Below are positions 54,996 through 55,505 of a stretch of DNA of 55,505 nucleotides, in pieces. Position 1 is the stretch's first letter; the number at the start of each line of letters is the position of its first letter. Both the position numbers and the translations under genes were made by a program. The notes below the pieces were generated by a model. It saw only the letters and a list, made by a program, of their open reading frames with translations. It made no database searches and was not told where the DNA came from. The stretch covers positions 1-55,505 of the forward strand of contig CALFHN010000144.1 of the NCBI GenBank assembly GCA_937876355.1, read 5' to 3'. This stretch comes from an uncultured Bacteroidota bacterium (GTDB taxonomy: Bacteria > Bacteroidota > Rhodothermia > Rhodothermales > UBA10348).

Positions 54996-55505
54996 ATGAG
55001 TCAAGAAAAACCGTCCTCCACTACTTCTGCGAAAGGACTTGAAGGAGTAATCGCCTTGGAGTCATCAATCTGCGACATCGACGGATTAAAAGGAGAGCTT
55101 ATTTATCGAGGTTATGATATTCGCGACCTCGCCCAAAATTGCACCTTTGAGGAAGTCTCGTACCTTTTATGGAATGAACATTTGCCGGACCAGGTTCAGT
55201 TGGAGCACCTAAATCGATCCTTAACGGCTGCACGCATCTTGCCACCAATGGTCAAAGATGTGCTGGCCATGACTCCTGAAGATGCGAGTCCTATGGCGGC
55301 ACTTCGCACGGCCGTATCGGCATTGGCCTTATTTGACGGCGAAGCTGAAGACATGTCCGCTGAAGCCAATTATCGAAAATCTGTCAAATTGACTGCCCAG
55401 ATCCCGACCATTCTTGCCCATTTCGACCGCTCCCGAAATGGTTTGGAACCTCTTCACCCGCTTCTGGACGGCTCAATTTCTTCCAATTTTTTATACATGT
55501 TACAT
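54996..55505 (+). CDS. gltA: Citrate synthase, N-terminal part (cut by window edge)
   Basis: 170 codons from ATG 54996 to the window end without a stop. The sequence has the family start: KGLEGVIALESSICDIDGLKGELIYRGYDI, then TFEEVSYLLWNEHLP and PMAALRTAVSALALFD. The catalytic His and Asp residues lie beyond the edge. Condenses acetyl-CoA and oxaloacetate; 2-methylcitrate synthase is a close relative that cannot be excluded from this part alone, which is relevant because a propionyl-CoA-type carboxyltransferase is in the window. Cytoplasmic. Confidence 0.92.
   Translation, partial: MSQEKPSSTTSAKGLEGVIALESSICDIDGLKGELIYRGYDIRDLAQNCTFEEVSYLLWNEHLPDQVQLEHLNRSLTAARILPPMVKDVLAMTPEDASPMAALRTAVSALALFDGEAEDMSAEANYRKSVKLTAQIPTILAHFDRSRNGLEPLHPLLDGSISSNFLYMLH

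Noticed and set aside
1-55505. CRISPR arrays, phage genes, transposases, toxin-antitoxin or restriction genes
   Set aside because: Looked for on both strands and none could be supported.

Overview
This 55.5 kb window looks like a chromosomal segment from a bacterium of the Bacteroidota/Rhodothermota side of the tree. It has many exported proteins (signal peptides, lipoboxes, Tat signals), two large sortilin/BNR propeller proteins, a PSCyt/DUF1549-DUF1553 plus DUF1501 cytochrome cluster, DUF1080, GH95, Gfo/Idh/MocA and S9 peptidase genes, an ECF sigma module, an RNase E/G with a long disordered tail, and moderate GC. The taxon is inferred from gene content only. I see no phage, plasmid, insertion sequence, CRISPR array, rRNA or tRNA.

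Layout. (1) 1-3890, minus strand: an APC permease fused to EIIA and RCK_C domains (cut by the window edge), a GNEPFW-motif protein and a Tat-exported NHL propeller. (2) 4028-9502, plus strand: an exported cytochrome cluster of DUF1549/DUF1553 lipoprotein, DUF1501 protein and a DUF2231-cytochrome-LRR membrane protein. It converges on the first BNR propeller (9499-12534). (3) 12.7-16.9 kb is a decaying patch. A GH95 lipoprotein gene is cut after about 270 codons and joined head-on to the tail of a hybrid histidine kinase that carries an in-frame TAG. A Rieske-FMN glutamate-synthase-like gene and a membrane-protein gene without its 5' end follow, and GC-rich palindromes sit close to the breaks. 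(4) 17-30 kb: secreted and periplasmic proteins (three FKBP domains in two genes, YhhN, DUF1080, amidase), a MarR-NmrA pair with matching operator palindromes, the second BNR propeller, a Gfo/Idh/MocA oxidoreductase and an outer-membrane protein. (5) 30.1-30.5 kb: a divergent intergenic region that encodes, on the minus strand, several stem-loops ending in a clear intrinsic terminator; it is a candidate structured RNA or attenuated leader. (6) 30.5-41.7 kb, plus strand: an orphan 437-aa protein, a carboxyltransferase beta subunit, an MltD-like LysM transglycosylase, an ECF sigma factor/anti-sigma candidate/two paralogous exported coiled-coil proteins, an N-acetylmuramoyl-alanine amidase, apt and a lipoprotein. 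(7) 41.7-55.5 kb: RidA, an SDR-metallo-hydrolase-copper-protein operon, a cytochrome c gene broken by an in-frame TAA, an S9 peptidase with a Tat-exported aminotransferase, a PhnP-like hydrolase, RNase E/G and the start of citrate synthase.

The best candidates for something undescribed are the structured RNA at 30.2-30.4 kb, the ECF-sigma/anti-sigma/paired coiled-coil module (36.1-39.1 kb), and the cysteine-free RNase E/G with a charged insert in its S1 region. Nonsense codons inside otherwise continuous homology (13595 and 44797) and a MarR gene whose best start codon is ATT suggest either local gene decay or base errors in the assembly; I cannot tell which.
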